A DNA stretch of 64,000 nucleotides, from positions 143,501-207,500 of the forward strand of contig JAPQWV010000755.1 of the NCBI GenBank assembly GCA_027422505.1, in the 5' to 3' direction. The position numbers were made by a program, and so were the translations under genes. Source of the DNA: Craterostigma plantagineum (Eukaryota; Streptophyta; Magnoliopsida; Lamiales; Linderniaceae). Below are positions 24,869 through 38,100 of this stretch, in pieces (within the stretch, counting starts at the first letter, position 1; every line of letters begins with the position of its first letter). The notes beneath the pieces are model-generated. The model was not told where the DNA came from. It saw only the letters and a list, made by a program, of their open reading frames with translations, and ran no database searches.

Positions 24869-25134
24869 ATACGGCTCGTTTGATACGTGTGTATGGGAAT
24901 TGGGATGTGTATGAGTAAGTTGTGTCGTGTTTGGTATCTGTGTATAGCCATACATACATGTATGGCTATACACATCTATTACAAGGTTTTTGGTTATAGG
25001 CCTTATATATCCATACACACCTCTAAGGTGGTTATGGGGTGTGTATCACTAATCCATATACACATATACACATCTCAAACACATTTATCAAACACAACTT
25101 ATATCATTACACATCTATCAAACACAATTTTATT
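24869..25134. mobile_element. MITE-like insert, copy 2
   Basis: Nearly identical to the insert at 24046-24310 and at the same position within the surrounding satellite unit, so it arose by segmental duplication and not by a second insertion. The 15 bp hairpin is at about 24941-24972. It keeps CGTTTGATACG at the left end, probably closer to the original terminal sequence than copy 1. Confidence 0.65.
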
Positions 25135-27344
25135 TGAGGTCAATGGACTTCGAATCGGGACTAACTTAAAACATGAAGGTTCTATCTGCTTAAGTTTGCT
25201 ATTCAAAGAAATTTGAATCAGAGCCTTCTGATTTGTAAATCGAAAGTAATGCTCAAAATAGTGCAGGCTGCCAGTTTCGACCGATTCGACTCGAACAGCC
25301 ACCCTAAGTCAGAATGGGACGAATCTCCGAGGTCAATGGACGTCGAATCGCGACTAACTTAAAACATAAAAGTTTTAGCTAATTAAGTTTGCTATTCAAA
25401 TAAATTTGAATCAGATCCTTCCGATTTGTAAAGGAAATTAATGCTCAAAATAGTGCAGGCTGCAAGTTTCGGCCGATTCCACTCGGACAGCAAACCTAAG
25501 TCAGAATCGGGCGAATTTTCGTTGTCAATGGAATTCGAATTAAGTTAAACCATAAAGTTCTACATAATTAAGTTATCTATCCAAAAGAATTTGAATCAGA
25601 GTCTTCCGATTTAGTTATTCTCAAAATCGTGCAGGCTGCTAGTTTCGGCCGATACCACTCGGACAACTACCCTAAGTCAGAATCGGGCGATTTCGATGTC
25701 ATTAGACTTCGAAACGAGACTAACTTAAAACATATAAGTTCCAATAATTAATTTAATTATTCATAGGAATTTGAATCAGAGTCTTCCGATTTGGTTATGC
25801 TCAAAATCGTGCAGGCTGCCAGTTTTGGCCGATTCAACTCGGATAGCAAACCTAAGGCAGAATCGGGCGAATATTTGAGGTCAATGAACTTCGAATTAAG
25901 TTAAACCATAAAGTTCTACATAATTAAGTTATCTATCCAACAGAATTTGAATCAGAGTCTTCCGATTTAGTTATGCTCAAAATAGTGCAGGCTGCAAGTT
26001 TCGGCCGATTCCGCTCGGACAGCAAACCTAAGTCAGAATCGGGCGAATTTTCGAGGTAATGGACTTTGAATTAACTTAAAACATAAAAGTTCTACATAAT
26101 TACGTTATCTATTCAAAAGAATTTGAATCAGAGTCGTCCGATTTGTAAATCAAAAGTTATGCTCAAAATCGTGCAGTCTGCCAGTTTCGGCCGATTCCAC
26201 TCGGACAACAACCCTAAGTCAGAATTGGGCGATTTCGAGGTCAATAGACTTCGAATCGGGACTAAACTAAAACATATAAGTTCTAATAATTAAGTTAGCT
26301 ATTCATAGGAATTTGAATCAGAGTCTTCCGATTTGGTTATGCTCAAAATCGTGCAGGCTGCCAGTTTTGGCCGATTCCACTTGGACAGCCACCCTAAGTC
26401 AGAATTGGGCAAATTTTCGAGGTCAATTGACTTTGAATCGGGACTAACTTAAAACATGAAGGTTCTATCTACGTAAGTTTGCTATTCAAAGGAATTTGAA
26501 TCAGAGTCTTCCGATTTGTAAATCGAAAGCAATACTCAAAATAGTGTAGGCTGCCAGTTTCGGCCGATTCCACTCGGACAACAACTCTAAGTCAGGATCG
26601 GGCGATTCCGAGGTCAATAGACTTTGTATCGGGGCTAACTTAAAACGTAAAAGTTCTAATAATTAAGTTAGCTATTCATAGAAATTCGAACCAGAGTCTT
26701 CCAATTTGGTTATGCTCAAAATCGTGCTGGCTGCCAGTTTCGGCCGATTCGACTCGAACAGCCACCCTAAGTCAGAATGGGACGAATTTCCGAGGTCAAT
26801 GGACTTCGAATCGGGACTGACTTAAAGCATAAAAGTTCTAGGTAATTATGTTTGCTCTTCAAATAAATTTGAATCAGAGCCTTCTGATTTGTAAAGGAAA
26901 GTAATGCTCAAAATAGTGCAGGCTGCAAGTTTCGGCCGATACTACTCGGACAGCAAACCTAAGTCAGAATCGGGCGAATTTTCGTGGTCAATGGACTTCG
27001 AATTAACTTAAAACACAAAAATTCTACATAATTAAGTTATCTATTCAAAATAATTTGGATCAGAGTCGTCCGATTTGTAAATCAAAAGTTATGCTCAAAA
27101 TCGTGCAGGCTGCCAGTTTTGGCCGATTCCACTCGGATAGCTACACTAAGATCGGGCGTCAATAGACTTCGAATCGAGACTAGCTTAAAACATATAAGTT
27201 CTAATAATTAAGTTAATTATTCATAGGAATTTGAATCAGAGTCTTCCGATTTGGTTATGCTCAAAATCGTGCAGGCTGCCAGTTTCGGCCGATTCAACTC
27301 GGATAGCAAACCTAAGGCAGAATCGGGTGAATTTTCGAGGTCAA

Positions 27345-27684
27345 TGTAGAATACTATTTGTAATTGTGCTTGATTTCATTTGTTGTCCTTGCAATTAGGG
27401 GCGTTTTGTATAGTAGTCCTTAGATTAGGACTAGTTTGATATGTATACCAAGTCTGTTTGGTATAAATACTTGTAAATCAATTGAACTGAATAGAGAAAG
27501 TTTTGAGAATTGATCCGAAAGGCTTGCAAATCAATTAAACAACTGTAACTTTCTCACTCTACTCGAATTCTCTCTATTGTTCTTCATTTGAGTTTTTCGA
27601 TCGAATTCAATTGCATATCTAAACGATCGAATTACTATGAATTCTAGCCTAGGATCGTAGAGTTGTTAATCGTAGGATCTAACA
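27345..27684 (+). repeat. 5' LTR of copia element 2
   Basis: About 340 bp, TGTAGAATAC...GATCTAACA, a clear copy of 3987-4339 with a short deletion near 27535. TATAAATA is at 27462-27469, with the flanking inverted repeat kept over its inner 8 bp (TATACCAA and TTGGTATA). Confidence 0.9.
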
Positions 27685-27686
27685 AT

Positions 27687-27698
27687 TGGTATCAGAGC
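27687..27698 (+). promoter_or_regulatory. Primer binding site, tRNA-iMet type (element 2)
   Basis: TGGTATCAGAGC, an exact match to the usual plant retroelement site complementary to the initiator tRNA-Met 3' end, two bases after the LTR. Confidence 0.9.
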
Positions 27699-28761
27699 AG
27701 ATTCGTTCTGTTTTGAATCGAAAATTGTTAGAATTAGATCGAAAATTTAATTATGTTCACTGTTCATCGAAGAACAGTTTGGCGCGAAATCTGTTTTCGA
27801 TCCAATAGCTTAATTCTGTGCTTAATTGACTTGAATTTGGTGTTTCTGTGCTTGTTTAAGTGATAGATCATCATTGCGATCAGTTCTGTAGCAGTTTAAA
27901 CTTCGATTTCTAGGAATGAATTGCTTCTGCGTGTTACTGTCTGCGAAGAACATGAAGAACACGTTCTGATTTTGATCAAATTCGATATATTTTGCTTCAT
28001 AACGTGCTTAATTGCTTGTTCGTGCGTGATTAGTACTTAATTGCGAGCAATTGCCTCAAATTTCACTATCTGATTCTTTGTTTTTGCTCGAATTATTGTT
28101 AATCGTATTCTGTGAATTTTTCTCGATTGCTCAATTTTTCTCGCTAAGTTTTGCGATCGGATTAGTTTCTCGATCGATAAACTTAGCGCGAGAATTTTTC
28201 TCGGTCAGAATACGAAGTCAGTACTAGAATCGTCATCAGCAGAAACAATTTTAGTTAGAAATATTTCTCGAGCATTATACAGCGAAAAACTTTTTCGAAC
28301 GAGACTTATTTTGACTTTGCATGCGTAAAAACTTTCACTCGAAAAACTTTTTCGGTCAAACCTTTTGACGTTTGACCAGGCGAAAATCATTTACACGCGA
28401 GAAACTTTTCTAGTCAACAGATTTATTTTGACTTGTCGAGAAACTTACTAACGTACTGTTTCTTTACGATCGAAATAAATTCACGATCAAGAAATTTTTC
28501 TCGACCGAGTGATTTTGACCAATTTATCTCGCTCGTAAAATATCTCGCTGACAAAATTTCTCGCACGAAAACAGTACACAGTACACTCTATCTCGACGGA
28601 ATTAATTTCTATCAAACTTTAAACATTGAATCGAAAATAATTCTCGATCTAATTTTCGAATCAAATGCTACTAACGAATTTTGTCACTTGTGAAGCACAT
28701 TACATCATCATCAACCCTCAAAACAATTAACGAAGTTCAACAACTCAACTACAATACAAAC
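27699..28761 (+). other. Untranslated leader of element 2
   Basis: Collinear with the leader of element 1 (4356-5416), with the same TTTCTCGATCG-rich part from about 28110. A few short readings occur on both strands but are not kept between copies. Confidence 0.7.
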
Positions 28762-31700
28762 ATGGATGCTTACTCACTCGGAAATGACAACCGTCCGCCG
28801 ATCTTGCAAAGAGGCGAATACACAGTGTGGAGAAGCCGCTTTCTGAATTTCATTGCTCTAAAGGATCAAGCCGAGAATCTACTGAAGTCCCTTGAAGAGG
28901 GACCAGCACAGTTCTGGGTTCATGTACCCGGGGACGAAACAGCTACTCCAGTAATCCCAGCTTCTAGGCGACTAAAGGAGCCTAGAGAATACTCACTGGA
29001 GGAAAGAGCCAGAGCTAAGGCTGATCTAGTAGCCATGAATACCCTTATGCAGGCATCCCTAACGATGTATACAGAAAAATCGACAGCCTTACATCGGCTA
29101 AAGGGATGTGGGATGAGCTGCATAGGATGATGCAAAGGACGGAAGTTGGCATAAAGGCCAAGAAGGCAAACATTCTCACTGCTTACGACTCATTCAAAGC
29201 AAAACCGGAGGTGAGCCTAAACGAGATCTACCAACGATACCTCACTCTTCTCAATGAAATGAGGAAGATAGAAATAACGAAGACAAACATGGAGACAAAC
29301 ATAAGATTTCTATCTTCTCTGCCCACGGAATGGAAGAAAATATCCACTCAAATACGACAAAACAAAGATCTAGAGGAGTTGGATGTCCATGCCGTGTTCG
29401 ACAATCTCGCTCAGCACGAGGAGGATATACGCGAGATTACCAAAGAGCAGAAAGGCAAACAAATCGACGACGCAGTTGCCTTAGTCTCGGAGAAGAGGAG
29501 CACAAGATCAAGAAAGGATAAGATCGTTAGGCCACCTTCATCATCAGAGTCGGAAGAGGAATCGGACTCCGACATCGAGCCGAACATGAAAGCCCTTGGA
29601 AAACAGTTAGCTCTCATTGGACAAATGATGAGCAAGAAGTACTTCAACAAGAAGTCTTCAACCTCAGCCAATAGACTTCGGACTACAAGCTCCAAGAACA
29701 AAGAACGTGCTCCGGAGAGTTCCGAGGTCAAGAATCCCAAAGAGACTAACAAACGTTTTAACTGTGGCAAAGCAGGTCACTTTGCCAGAGAGTGCACTCT
29801 CCCGAAGAAAAGAGATGCAAACTACTACTCCAGGAAGCTTCAGTTGACAAAACAGAAAGATGCTGGAGTAGCTCTCATGGCCGAACAGGACCAATGGCTC
29901 GAGGACACGTCGAGCTCCGAAGAAGAGAACTTAGCCCTCATGGCCCGACTCGACAACGAATTGGACGCCAAAACATCCACTCCTACGGACGACGACAATG
30001 CATCCACGTCTTCAAATAAGGTAGTCACTTCTTCCACATTATTGACCATGTTAGAATCATATCAAAAGCAATATGCTAACATGAAACGTGAGCAGAAAAG
30101 TATAAAGGAAGTAGAGAACGAACTTGAGAGAGCTCAGGAGAAGATAGATAGTCTCGAACAAGAACTTAGGAGCTCTAGTGCAAAAATAGATGAACTTACT
30201 AAGAGCCTCCAGTCTAGAGAGACTAGTCAACCTCAACTAGGACAACAGAGCGAAAAGATTAAGGAATTAGAAGATAGGCTAGCAAATAACTATAATTGCT
30301 TGGTTAGAAATCTCAACGAGAAAGCCATTTTAAATTGTAGGATAACCGAAGCTACCTCTAAGATCACTAACTTAGAAGCTCAATTAGAAACATCGAATGC
30401 TAAGATTAGTGAGCTTAGAAAGGATTTCGATGCCTGTCAAGCCGCAAAACTAACCGTGGAAAATAATTACGCTCTCCTAGGTGAGGAACGCAAGAAACTA
30501 TATGCAAAAGTAAAGAAATTGGACGATATAGTTACGCGTAGGGGACAGTCCGAACAGACGATATTTTTTAACAAGCCCAAGGATATAGAGTTCTATAATC
30601 CTATAGAAGGCATAGGTTTCACTAACCCGTGTGTTTTACAAAAGAAAGAAATATATGATGTTAAACACATGCGCTTAGGAATAACCTCTCTTAGAAATTT
30701 TACTGAATCGTCTTATGCAAATACTTTCGATTCATCCATTAGACAAGGTCCACATTGTCCAGAAATCCCCTTTGACTACAAAGAACTAAATGAAAGGGAC
30801 AAAAATAGGAAAGAAACTCTAACACCTGTCTGCAATTTAGTTCAAATTCTACCACCTAATTCTCAAACACACCACGAGGAAGTTAAAGCCATTAATTATA
30901 AAAATTCTCTCTACAAACCTCCTATCATAAAACAGATAGAGGAGTCACAAGCAAAGTTAGAAAAAGAACGAGAGAATTTCGAAGCTGAAAAGAAAAAATT
31001 CTTTAAGGAGATGGTAAATCTCAAGGCTTCCTAGTCCCCCCAAACTACCTCTCACGCTATTACAAAAAGCGTGAAAAATGAAAAATCGCCTTTGAAAGAT
31101 AAATTTTGTAAAAATAATTCGGTTAAGAGTGCTATGACTAATTTCACTTTACCTACGTCTACAGGGAGCGTAGCGTCAGCACTAAAAACAAAAGCGAGAG
31201 TGTCTAGCCCTAAGATAAAGAATGAGCCATTAGATTTAAATGTTTCTGAGCATGCTAATCCTTCTGTTACAATAAAAGACACTCGTAGAAATAAAAGAGC
31301 TATTTCCACTTTTAAGATAATTGCTTCTACTTATTCACTTCAGCCGATCACCTTTAGAAGCACCAACTTCGAAATAGGCTCTACGTCAAAAATTAATAAT
31401 TCTGAAACAAATGCCACAAGGAAGTCACGTAGGAAACAAGATCCAGCCACAAAAGAAAGCTTATGGTGCCGTACATGAATGTACTCACCTAAGGTATCCC
31501 GTAGAAATTAAATCCCCCAAGCACCTTAGGAGACTATCAAAAGAAAAGATCTTTTCCTCAGTCAAACCCTCCAAAGCATTTGTACGTGCTGAAATTAACC
31601 TTCCCTGTAAGGTTCAACCCAAATGGGTTCCTAAATCTCCGCCTAGGACGACAAAACCCAAACCCACTTTTTCAGAAGTGCAATGGGTTATTAAGACTCT

Positions 31701-31794
31701 TCGAAAAATAGATTTAGGAGTCATAGCTGAACCCAAGACTAAATCTGCTAATCCGAGAGGACCCATGTTTAAGTGGGTACCTAAAGCTCTCTAA
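28762..31794 (+). pseudogene. gag: gag of copia element 2, few lesions
   Basis: Starts MDAYSLGNDNRPPILQ at the same ATG as its sisters. A single-base loss near 29051 (GCAGGCATC where element 3 has GCAGGGCATC) shifts the frame, and the correct frame resumes by 29106 and stays open to 31034. There the TCG codon in the sisters is TAG, one substitution. One added base near 31446 shifts the frame again before the natural TAA at 31792-31794. The zinc knuckle reads RFNCGKAGHFAREC, so the first Cys of C-x2-C-x4-H-x4-C is replaced by Arg. A long coiled coil (about 30080-30540) and a C-terminal basic region follow, matching element 1. Probably non-functional. Confidence 0.88.
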
Positions 31795-31795
31795 A

Positions 31796-31807
31796 TTGTT
31801 TTTGCAG
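31796..31807 (+). promoter_or_regulatory. Gag/pol boundary, acceptor-like TTGTTTTTGCAG
   Basis: The gag frame stops at TAA (31792-31794), then TTGTTTTTGCAG leads into the pol frame at +1. The same bases occur at 8458-8469 and, reversed, at 43742-43753. It resembles a plant 3' splice site; a recoding signal is the alternative. No structural or experimental evidence is available here. Confidence 0.45.
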
Positions 31808-34800
31808 ATCCATCATGTGTGGTACCTCGACTCTGGTTGCTCCACACACATGACTGGTAGTCAAGAGCTGCTGAGCAACTACAAAGACCGACCAAACGGC
31901 AAAGTCAGATTTGGGAACAACGATTCAGCCCCGATTCTAGGACTTGGGGATATCATTCTGAAAAATCTGACCATCAAAGATGTCTCGTACGTCGAAGGCC
32001 TCCGCCATAACTTGTTCAGCATAGGCCAATTCTGTGACAAAGGCTTCCAGGTGGTCTTCCATGCTGACCGGTGTAGAATTGTGGATAGTCAGGACACAGA
32101 ACTCCTTCAAGGACTTCGGAGATCCAATCTATACACGATCAACCTGACGTCTGTGCGGCCCTCGACAGCTGTATGCCTCATTTCTCAGACTGATTTACAG
32201 AGGAACAGCTTATGGCATCAACGACTGTCTCATCTAAACATGAAAGCTCTCCAATGCCTTTCTGCGAAAAAGTTGGTTCACGGTCTTCCAACTATACAAC
32301 TACAAAGGGAGCATCACTGTTCGGCGTGTCAATTAGGAAAAATGAAGCGAGCCTCTCATCACATCAAGCAAATTGCATCTACTTCTCGACCATTGGAACT
32401 AATTCACATGGATCTCTGTGGTCCGATGCAGACTCAGAGTATCAATGGAAGAAAGTATGTCCTAGTGATTGTGGATGATTATTCTCGCTACACGTGGACT
32501 AAGTTCCTCCGAACGAAAGATGAGACTGGTGACTTGATCATCAATTTTGTGAACACAACTCAAAATCTGCTGCAACAGACTATTCAAGTTGTTCGAACAG
32601 ACAACGGCACTGAGTTCAAGAACAATCACCTCAGTGAGTTTTATCAGAAACTTGGAATAAGTCAACAATTTTCAGCCGCCAAAACACCTCAACAAAATGG
32701 GGTCGTTGAAAGGAAAAATCGAACACTAGTGGAAGCCGCTCGTACAATGCTGATCCAATCGGCACTTCCACACTTTCTATGGGCTGAAGCAGTCAATACC
32801 ACTTGTTTTACTCAAAACAGGACGGTGGTTCACAAACAGTTCAACAAGACTCCGTATGAGATTGTAAATAATAGAGTGCCCAGCATCTCTTTCCTTAAAG
32901 TCTTCGGGTGCAAGTGCTTTGTGGCGAACGACAGAGAGCAATGTGCAAAGTTCGACCCTAAAGCATTCGAAGCTACATTTGTCGGGTATTATTCAACTTC
33001 AAAAGCATACCGAGTATACATCAAGTCCAACCGAACTATTAAGGAAAGCTATAATGTCACTTTCCACGAAGTGGCAGATAAGGCTTCTGGTCAATTCAGT
33101 CCAGGACCCGTGCCTAACCCGTTGGCTTCTGAAGACAACATTTCAGAACCCGTAATCACTGGTGTGTTGGCACAAAACCAACAGAAGATGGCAACAACTT
33201 CAGGATCAGTGTCAGACGAAGCAACGAGACTTGCTATAGACGACTTGGATTCTCTCTTCGAACCGGTATATCAGTCATACACGCCTACACCAACAATGGA
33301 TTATCTACCGAACGAGACCGACGTACCGAGTTCATCTCACAGCTCTACCCCACCCGATTCAGAATTGCCACAGAACACCGAAGAACCTACAGTGGTCATC
33401 GAGGAAGTATCATCTGAGACGATCAATCCAAGTGCAGTATTGGAACTTCCTCAGACAAATGATCAATCTGAGACTATAGGCAATCTAGATCCACAGATGG
33501 CTGACGCATCGACTTCAGCCTTGCCTCATGAGCGCAAGTGGACGAGAGGCCACTCGGTTGATCAGATAATTGGCGATCCCTCGGTTGGTGTGAGGACACG
33601 TCGTCAACACAGTCTTTTCAGTTGCTTCCTGAGCCAAAACGAGCCTACCAAACTAGCAGGCGCACTTCGAGACCCGGATTGGACAATTGCAATGCAAGAG
33701 GAAATCAATCAATTCGAACGTCTTCAAGTGTGGACCTTGGTACCCCGTCCACATGGGAAAACAGTGGTCGGAACTAAATGGGTTTTCAAGAATAAGAAAA
33801 ATGAAGATGGTGAAGTGATCCGAAAAAAAGCAAGGCTAGTTGCTAAGGGATACAATCAACAGGAAGGCATCGACTACGACGAGACTTATGCTCCTGTTGC
33901 CCGTATCGAAGCTATCCGCCTCCTGCTGGCTTATGCGGCTCACAAAGACTTCAAAATCTATCAGATGGATGTTAAAACCGCCTTTCTCAATGGCGTGTTA
34001 AAAGAAGAAGTCTACGTCGCTCAGCCGGAAGGTTTCGTTGATCAAGAACATCCCGATCATGTCTATCGCTTGGACAAAGCTCTCTATGGATTAAAACAAG
34101 CCCCACGTGCTTGGTACGATGTCCTGAGTGATTTCCTCGTGAAGTCTGGATTCATACGAGGAACGATAGACACAACCCTCTTCATTAAATGGCATGACAA
34201 AGATCTGATGGTCGTCCAAGTATACGTCGACGACATCATCTTCGGATCAACAAATCCTCGGCTCTGTAAGAAGTTTGGAGATCTCATGAAGAGCAAATTC
34301 GAGATGAGTCACATGGGAGAGATGCAATTTTTCTTAGGACTCCAAGTCAGGCAGCTCAACGATGGAATTTTCATCAGTCAGACAAAATACATCAAGGAGA
34401 TTCTGAAGAAATTTCATCAAGACCAGAGCAAGGCTCTCAGCACTCCTATGTCACCAAGCTGCAAGTTGGATGCCGATCCCTCTGGCAAGTCGGTGGACAT
34501 CACACTGTATCGCAGTATCATTGGATCTCTTCTCTACCTTACTTCGAGCCGGCCGGACATCATGTTTGCCACGTGCTTCTGTGCCCGTTTTCAAGCCGAT
34601 CCCAAAGAATCCCATATGCTCGCGGTCAAAAGAATTCTACGCTACCTTAAGGGCACCTCTACCCTTGGCCTATGGTATCCAAAGGGTACGAATTTTAAAC
34701 TTGTCGGCTACACTGACGCTGACTATGCAGGTTGCCGAATGGACAGGAAAAGCACGTCCGGTGGCGCTCAATTTTTAGGCGAGAAGCTGGTCTGCTGGTC

Positions 34801-35167
34801 ATCCAAAAAGCAGAACTGTGTGTCCACTTCGACGGCCGAAGCAGAATACGTAGCCGCTGCCAGCTGTTGCTCACAGATGCTGTGGATGCGGACACAGCTT
34901 CGCGACTATGGGTACAATCTGAATAATATACCCATATATAGTGATAGTCAGAGTGCAATCGCCATTACTTGCAATCCTGTTCATCATTCACGCACAAAAC
35001 ACATAGACATTAGATATCATTTTATCAAAGATCACGTAGAAAAAGGCACGATAGAGATGTACTTTGTGAACACGGAATTTCAGCTAGCCGACATTTTCAC
35101 CAAGGCATTGGATGAGAAACGATTTCAATTCCTTTTCGGAAAATTAGGCATGCTGAATCTTCCGTAA
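31796..35167 (+). CDS. pol: pol polyprotein of copia element 2, open throughout
   Basis: An open frame of 1,123 codons encoding protease, integrase, RT and RNase H for reverse transcription and integration. In order: protease active site [11 protein letters not shown] (about residues 11-21), a GAG-pre-integrase stretch, integrase zinc region (HQRLSHLN ... [10 protein letters not shown]), and catalytic core with [20 protein letters not shown] and [12 protein letters not shown]. Then come a variable Ser/Thr/Pro-rich linker, RT ([22 protein letters not shown] with I for [11 protein letters not shown]), and RNase H ([30 protein letters not shown]), ending LGMLNLP. No ATG opens the frame. It lies +1 relative to gag and begins just after the gag stop at a TTGTTTTTGCAG sequence, so frameshifting or splicing would be needed. 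All visible catalytic residues are present. Confidence 0.95.
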   Translation: MFLQIHHVWYLDSGCSTHMTGSQELLSNYKDRPNGKVRFGNNDSAPILGLGDIILKNLTIKDVSYVEGLRHNLFSIGQFCDKGFQVVFHADRCRIVDSQDTELLQGLRRSNLYTINLTSVRPSTAVCLISQTDLQRNSLWHQRLSHLNMKALQCLSAKKLVHGLPTIQLQREHHCSACQLGKMKRASHHIKQIASTSRPLELIHMDLCGPMQTQSINGRKYVLVIVDDYSRYTWTKFLRTKDETGDLIINFVNTTQNLLQQTIQVVRTDNGTEFKNNHLSEFYQKLGISQQFSAAKTPQQNGVVERKNRTLVEAARTMLIQSALPHFLWAEAVNTTCFTQNRTVVHKQFNKTPYEIVNNRVPSISFLKVFGCKCFVANDREQCAKFDPKAFEATFVGYYSTSKAYRVYIKSNRTIKESYNVTFHEVADKASGQFSPGPVPNPLASEDNISEPVITGVLAQNQQKMATTSGSVSDEATRLAIDDLDSLFEPVYQSYTPTPTMDYLPNETDVPSSSHSSTPPDSELPQNTEEPTVVIEEVSSETINPSAVLELPQTNDQSETIGNLDPQMADASTSALPHERKWTRGHSVDQIIGDPSVGVRTRRQHSLFSCFLSQNEPTKLAGALRDPDWTIAMQEEINQFERLQVWTLVPRPHGKTVVGTKWVFKNKKNEDGEVIRKKARLVAKGYNQQEGIDYDETYAPVARIEAIRLLLAYAAHKDFKIYQMDVKTAFLNGVLKEEVYVAQPEGFVDQEHPDHVYRLDKALYGLKQAPRAWYDVLSDFLVKSGFIRGTIDTTLFIKWHDKDLMVVQVYVDDIIFGSTNPRLCKKFGDLMKSKFEMSHMGEMQFFLGLQVRQLNDGIFISQTKYIKEILKKFHQDQSKALSTPMSPSCKLDADPSGKSVDITLYRSIIGSLLYLTSSRPDIMFATCFCARFQADPKESHMLAVKRILRYLKGTSTLGLWYPKGTNFKLVGYTDADYAGCRMDRKSTSGGAQFLGEKLVCWSSKKQNCVSTSTAEAEYVAAASCCSQMLWMRTQLRDYGYNLNNIPIYSDSQSAIAITCNPVHHSRTKHIDIRYHFIKDHVEKGTIEMYFVNTEFQLADIFTKALDEKRFQFLFGKLGMLNLP

Positions 35168-38100
35168 TATGTGCATTACCTGATCTTCTGTGCTATCACA
35201 TGCTCTATTCTATGTGCTTTCTATGCTTATTTGTCTTTATCTTGCATGATAAAAAAAAAAGAAAATATATATATATATATATATAAAGGGGTATGACGAA
35301 ATCCTTTAGGATGCTTTGATCTAAAGTCACTTAGAATTTTACCCCGACATGCGATCGATTTAATTGCTTGATTTTGTCAGTCTAAGTCGCATTCTTGTGT
35401 CTAAAGGTCATTAGGTTGCTCCACTAGACACAAAGCCACTATATATGTGAGGATTCAAGCCTTGTTATCTTTTTCTTTCTTTGGATCTATTTCTCGAGTG
35501 AGTCACACATCAATTGCTTGTCTTAACTAGTGATACTTGGCTTCATACTTATCTTGCGTTAGATCGTTAGGAAAATGATAAGGGAGCTTAGGATATTCCT
35601 CATTCAGGCCTCATATAAATTTCCCCACGTTTACCCTTAGTCATCCACTTTTAGCCTTCTCCGACGTCCTTTTCTTCATTTAACACCCATTCCCAGCCTT
35701 CAACCACACTTTATACTCTTCGAATGGTCGTTCAAACGAGAAAAGGAGGGGGAGATAACAAAAGAAAAAGTAATATGATGACAAAAGAAGGCATTGCTCA
35801 ACGCGCAAAAATCAGACCAAAGGAACCGGCCTTCCGACTACCTTGTAGAAAGAGGCATGGATCCTGCTGTGAACTTCTCCAACGATAATCTCGTACGCTC
35901 GTCAGAACGGCTGGAAGAGGAGCACCACGAAGTGAACTTCTCCAACGATAATCCAGTCTTATATCGGGAAACGAGAAGAGGAGTGCAGCCTCGGGTACGA
36001 ATTCCATAACCGAGAACTTCTCCAAATTGATAATCTCTGAAACCTCAATAGGGATTAAGAGAATAGGAGCTCATTATCGGCCCGAGAACCAACAAGAAGA
36101 ACTTCGCCTATGATAATCTCCTAGAGCCTCATGGAGAAGTGGAGCTTCAGCTTGAGCATAACATAAAAAGGGATAGTTCTTAAAAGAAAAGAGGGAGAAA
36201 AGATTGAAAAGAAGAAAGACGCCGAAAAAAAAGAAGAAGGAGACGGACGTAGAATTGGAAGACGATGAAGAGATAAGCTCACTTTCCTTTAAATTCCTTC
36301 TGTTCTAAGTCCTAGCCAAATTATAACCCTTACAACCCTTTGATTCCACATAGACGGTCTCTCGCTTAGGTGAAATGATTAAAAATGCCTCGATCACAGG
36401 TAAATTGACTTAAAATTGTTGTGTTGACTTGAGTGATAAAAATATAAAAATCCCAAGATAGCTAATTGAGAGCAAGAGCGAACCTAGTGAGAGTTATCGA
36501 AATGGACCAGTCTATGGACTTAGGACTTTAGTTTGACGACATGACTTGACGGCATTTTCTTCTATCAAATGTCTCGTAAAATTTTAGGCGTGACGGTTGA
36601 TCGAAGAAAATAATCTGACCCCATACTATAGTAATAGTAACATAAAAAATAATAATAATAATAATAAATATATATACATATATATAATAATGAATAAATA
36701 ATAAATAATAAAATTCGCACATTTTGACATGAAATGTTATGTTTCATATGCGTTGAATTGAATAAATGCGAATTTCTTTAGTGAATCGCACATTCTAAAT
36801 GCAATATTAGATTGCATTGGTACTGAATTGTTTAAATGCGATAAATTTTTCATTGCTTCTACCCTCACACAAAATTTTAAAGTACATGCTTTCGGGGACC
36901 ATGTATACATGCTTACTTGGTAAATTTGTGTGCTCGTGACTTGAATTGACTTTATATGCTTGCATAATTATTCAATTCCTGTGCATCATTTGAGGGGGAG
37001 CAAGCATAAGACTTGTTGATTAGCTCCAAATATTTTTGACGTTTTTTCTCTGAGTATTTCAGATCTTTCAAAATTAAAGAGCGAGACGTCGACAGTTCAA
37101 AGAGAGGAGCTAGACTCAAGACCAAATATTTCAAAGATAAAACTGCCAAAAATAATTGATGATTAACTCCATTATTACTAACGTTTATCTCTAAGTGGTA
37201 CAGATTTTTAAACTTCTGCCAGGGGAGCTAGACGTTACTACACGAAAATACAGGGAGTTAATTGCATTTATTTTAATTACTAAGGGGGAGCCTCATAATG
37301 GGCTTTATTTTGAAATAGGGGTCAATCTGAAATTCCTTAGAAAACTTACCATCGAGAAACTAAATCTTAGAATTAATTCACAAACTAAAAGTTTCTCGAT
37401 CATAAACAGTGTCGGGATCGATTTTGCTTGACTGCGACAATTTGCGATCGAAAAATTCGAATTTTTCTTGTGCAAATAGTAATGGGCCTGATCCCTCATA
37501 TCGCAAAAGTGCCACATCACAAGCCCGGCAACATTTTACTGCTAGTTAATAAAAGTTAACTTTTGTCAGTCGAAAAACTTTTTCTCACGCAAAACCTAAT
37601 CGACAAAAATTCTCTCTCGCAAAACTTTCTCATACGATACACAATCCTTCAAAAATCTTTCCATTTTTCACTTCAAATCGTCTGATTAAGGTAGAAATTC
37701 GATTCGGTTAACGATTGCGAATGTTATAACTTGATTTGCATTTCCATTCTGTAGTTTTTCGCATATTTAGTTAAGATTTCTCGACTGTTCTTCAAAAACC
37801 ATTTAAACGTATACTGTTTCACTAAATCTAGGCATGCTTCTTGGATTTTCTGAGTTAAATGCCTATTATTTAGACAGATTCGAGGTTTTTGATGAAACAG
37901 ATAGCGTAAATCGTTGGAAAATTTCCATCTGTGATGATAAAATGAGTTTCGATGAAACTGGGTACTTTGAAGTTTTGAAGCTGTCGAAGAACTTTTTCGA
38001 TCGCAAATAGACTTAATTGAATTCCAATTCAATTGAGAACCTATTTGTGTCGATTTAGTTTTCGATCGCAAAATTGACTTAGTCGTCACAATAAAAGATT

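Larger units (their letters stand above)
23820..25466. repeat. Tandem duplication of an 823 bp satellite segment
   Basis: About 23820-24642 and 24643-25466 are near-identical copies, each holding satellite units plus one MITE-like insert. Equivalent points lie 823 bp apart before the insert (23841 and 24664; 24041 and 24864) and 824 bp after a one-T difference (CGTTGAT and CGTTTGAT). Both edges fall in the shared satellite phrase TTTCGGCCGATTCCACTCGG, as expected for unequal crossing-over. Confidence 0.85.
18373..27344. repeat. Satellite block B
   Basis: Continuation of block A beyond element 1: about 45 units of the same three types, with scattered indels and partly deleted units (for example around 19260, 19680 and 20380, where units are shortened or fused). 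It is interrupted twice by the same MITE-like insert. At 27344 it is cut by the 5' LTR of element 2. Removing element 1 makes blocks A and B one array. Confidence 0.92.

Noticed and set aside
27687..27698. tRNA gene fragment
   Set aside because: TGGTATCAGAGC beside LTRs is the primer binding site; no cloverleaf follows at any of the sites.
35794..36009. 71-codon spacer reading as a real gene
   Set aside because: Near-identical in elements 1 and 2, but so is the whole spacer, and the opposite strand is equally open; no evidence of selection on protein.
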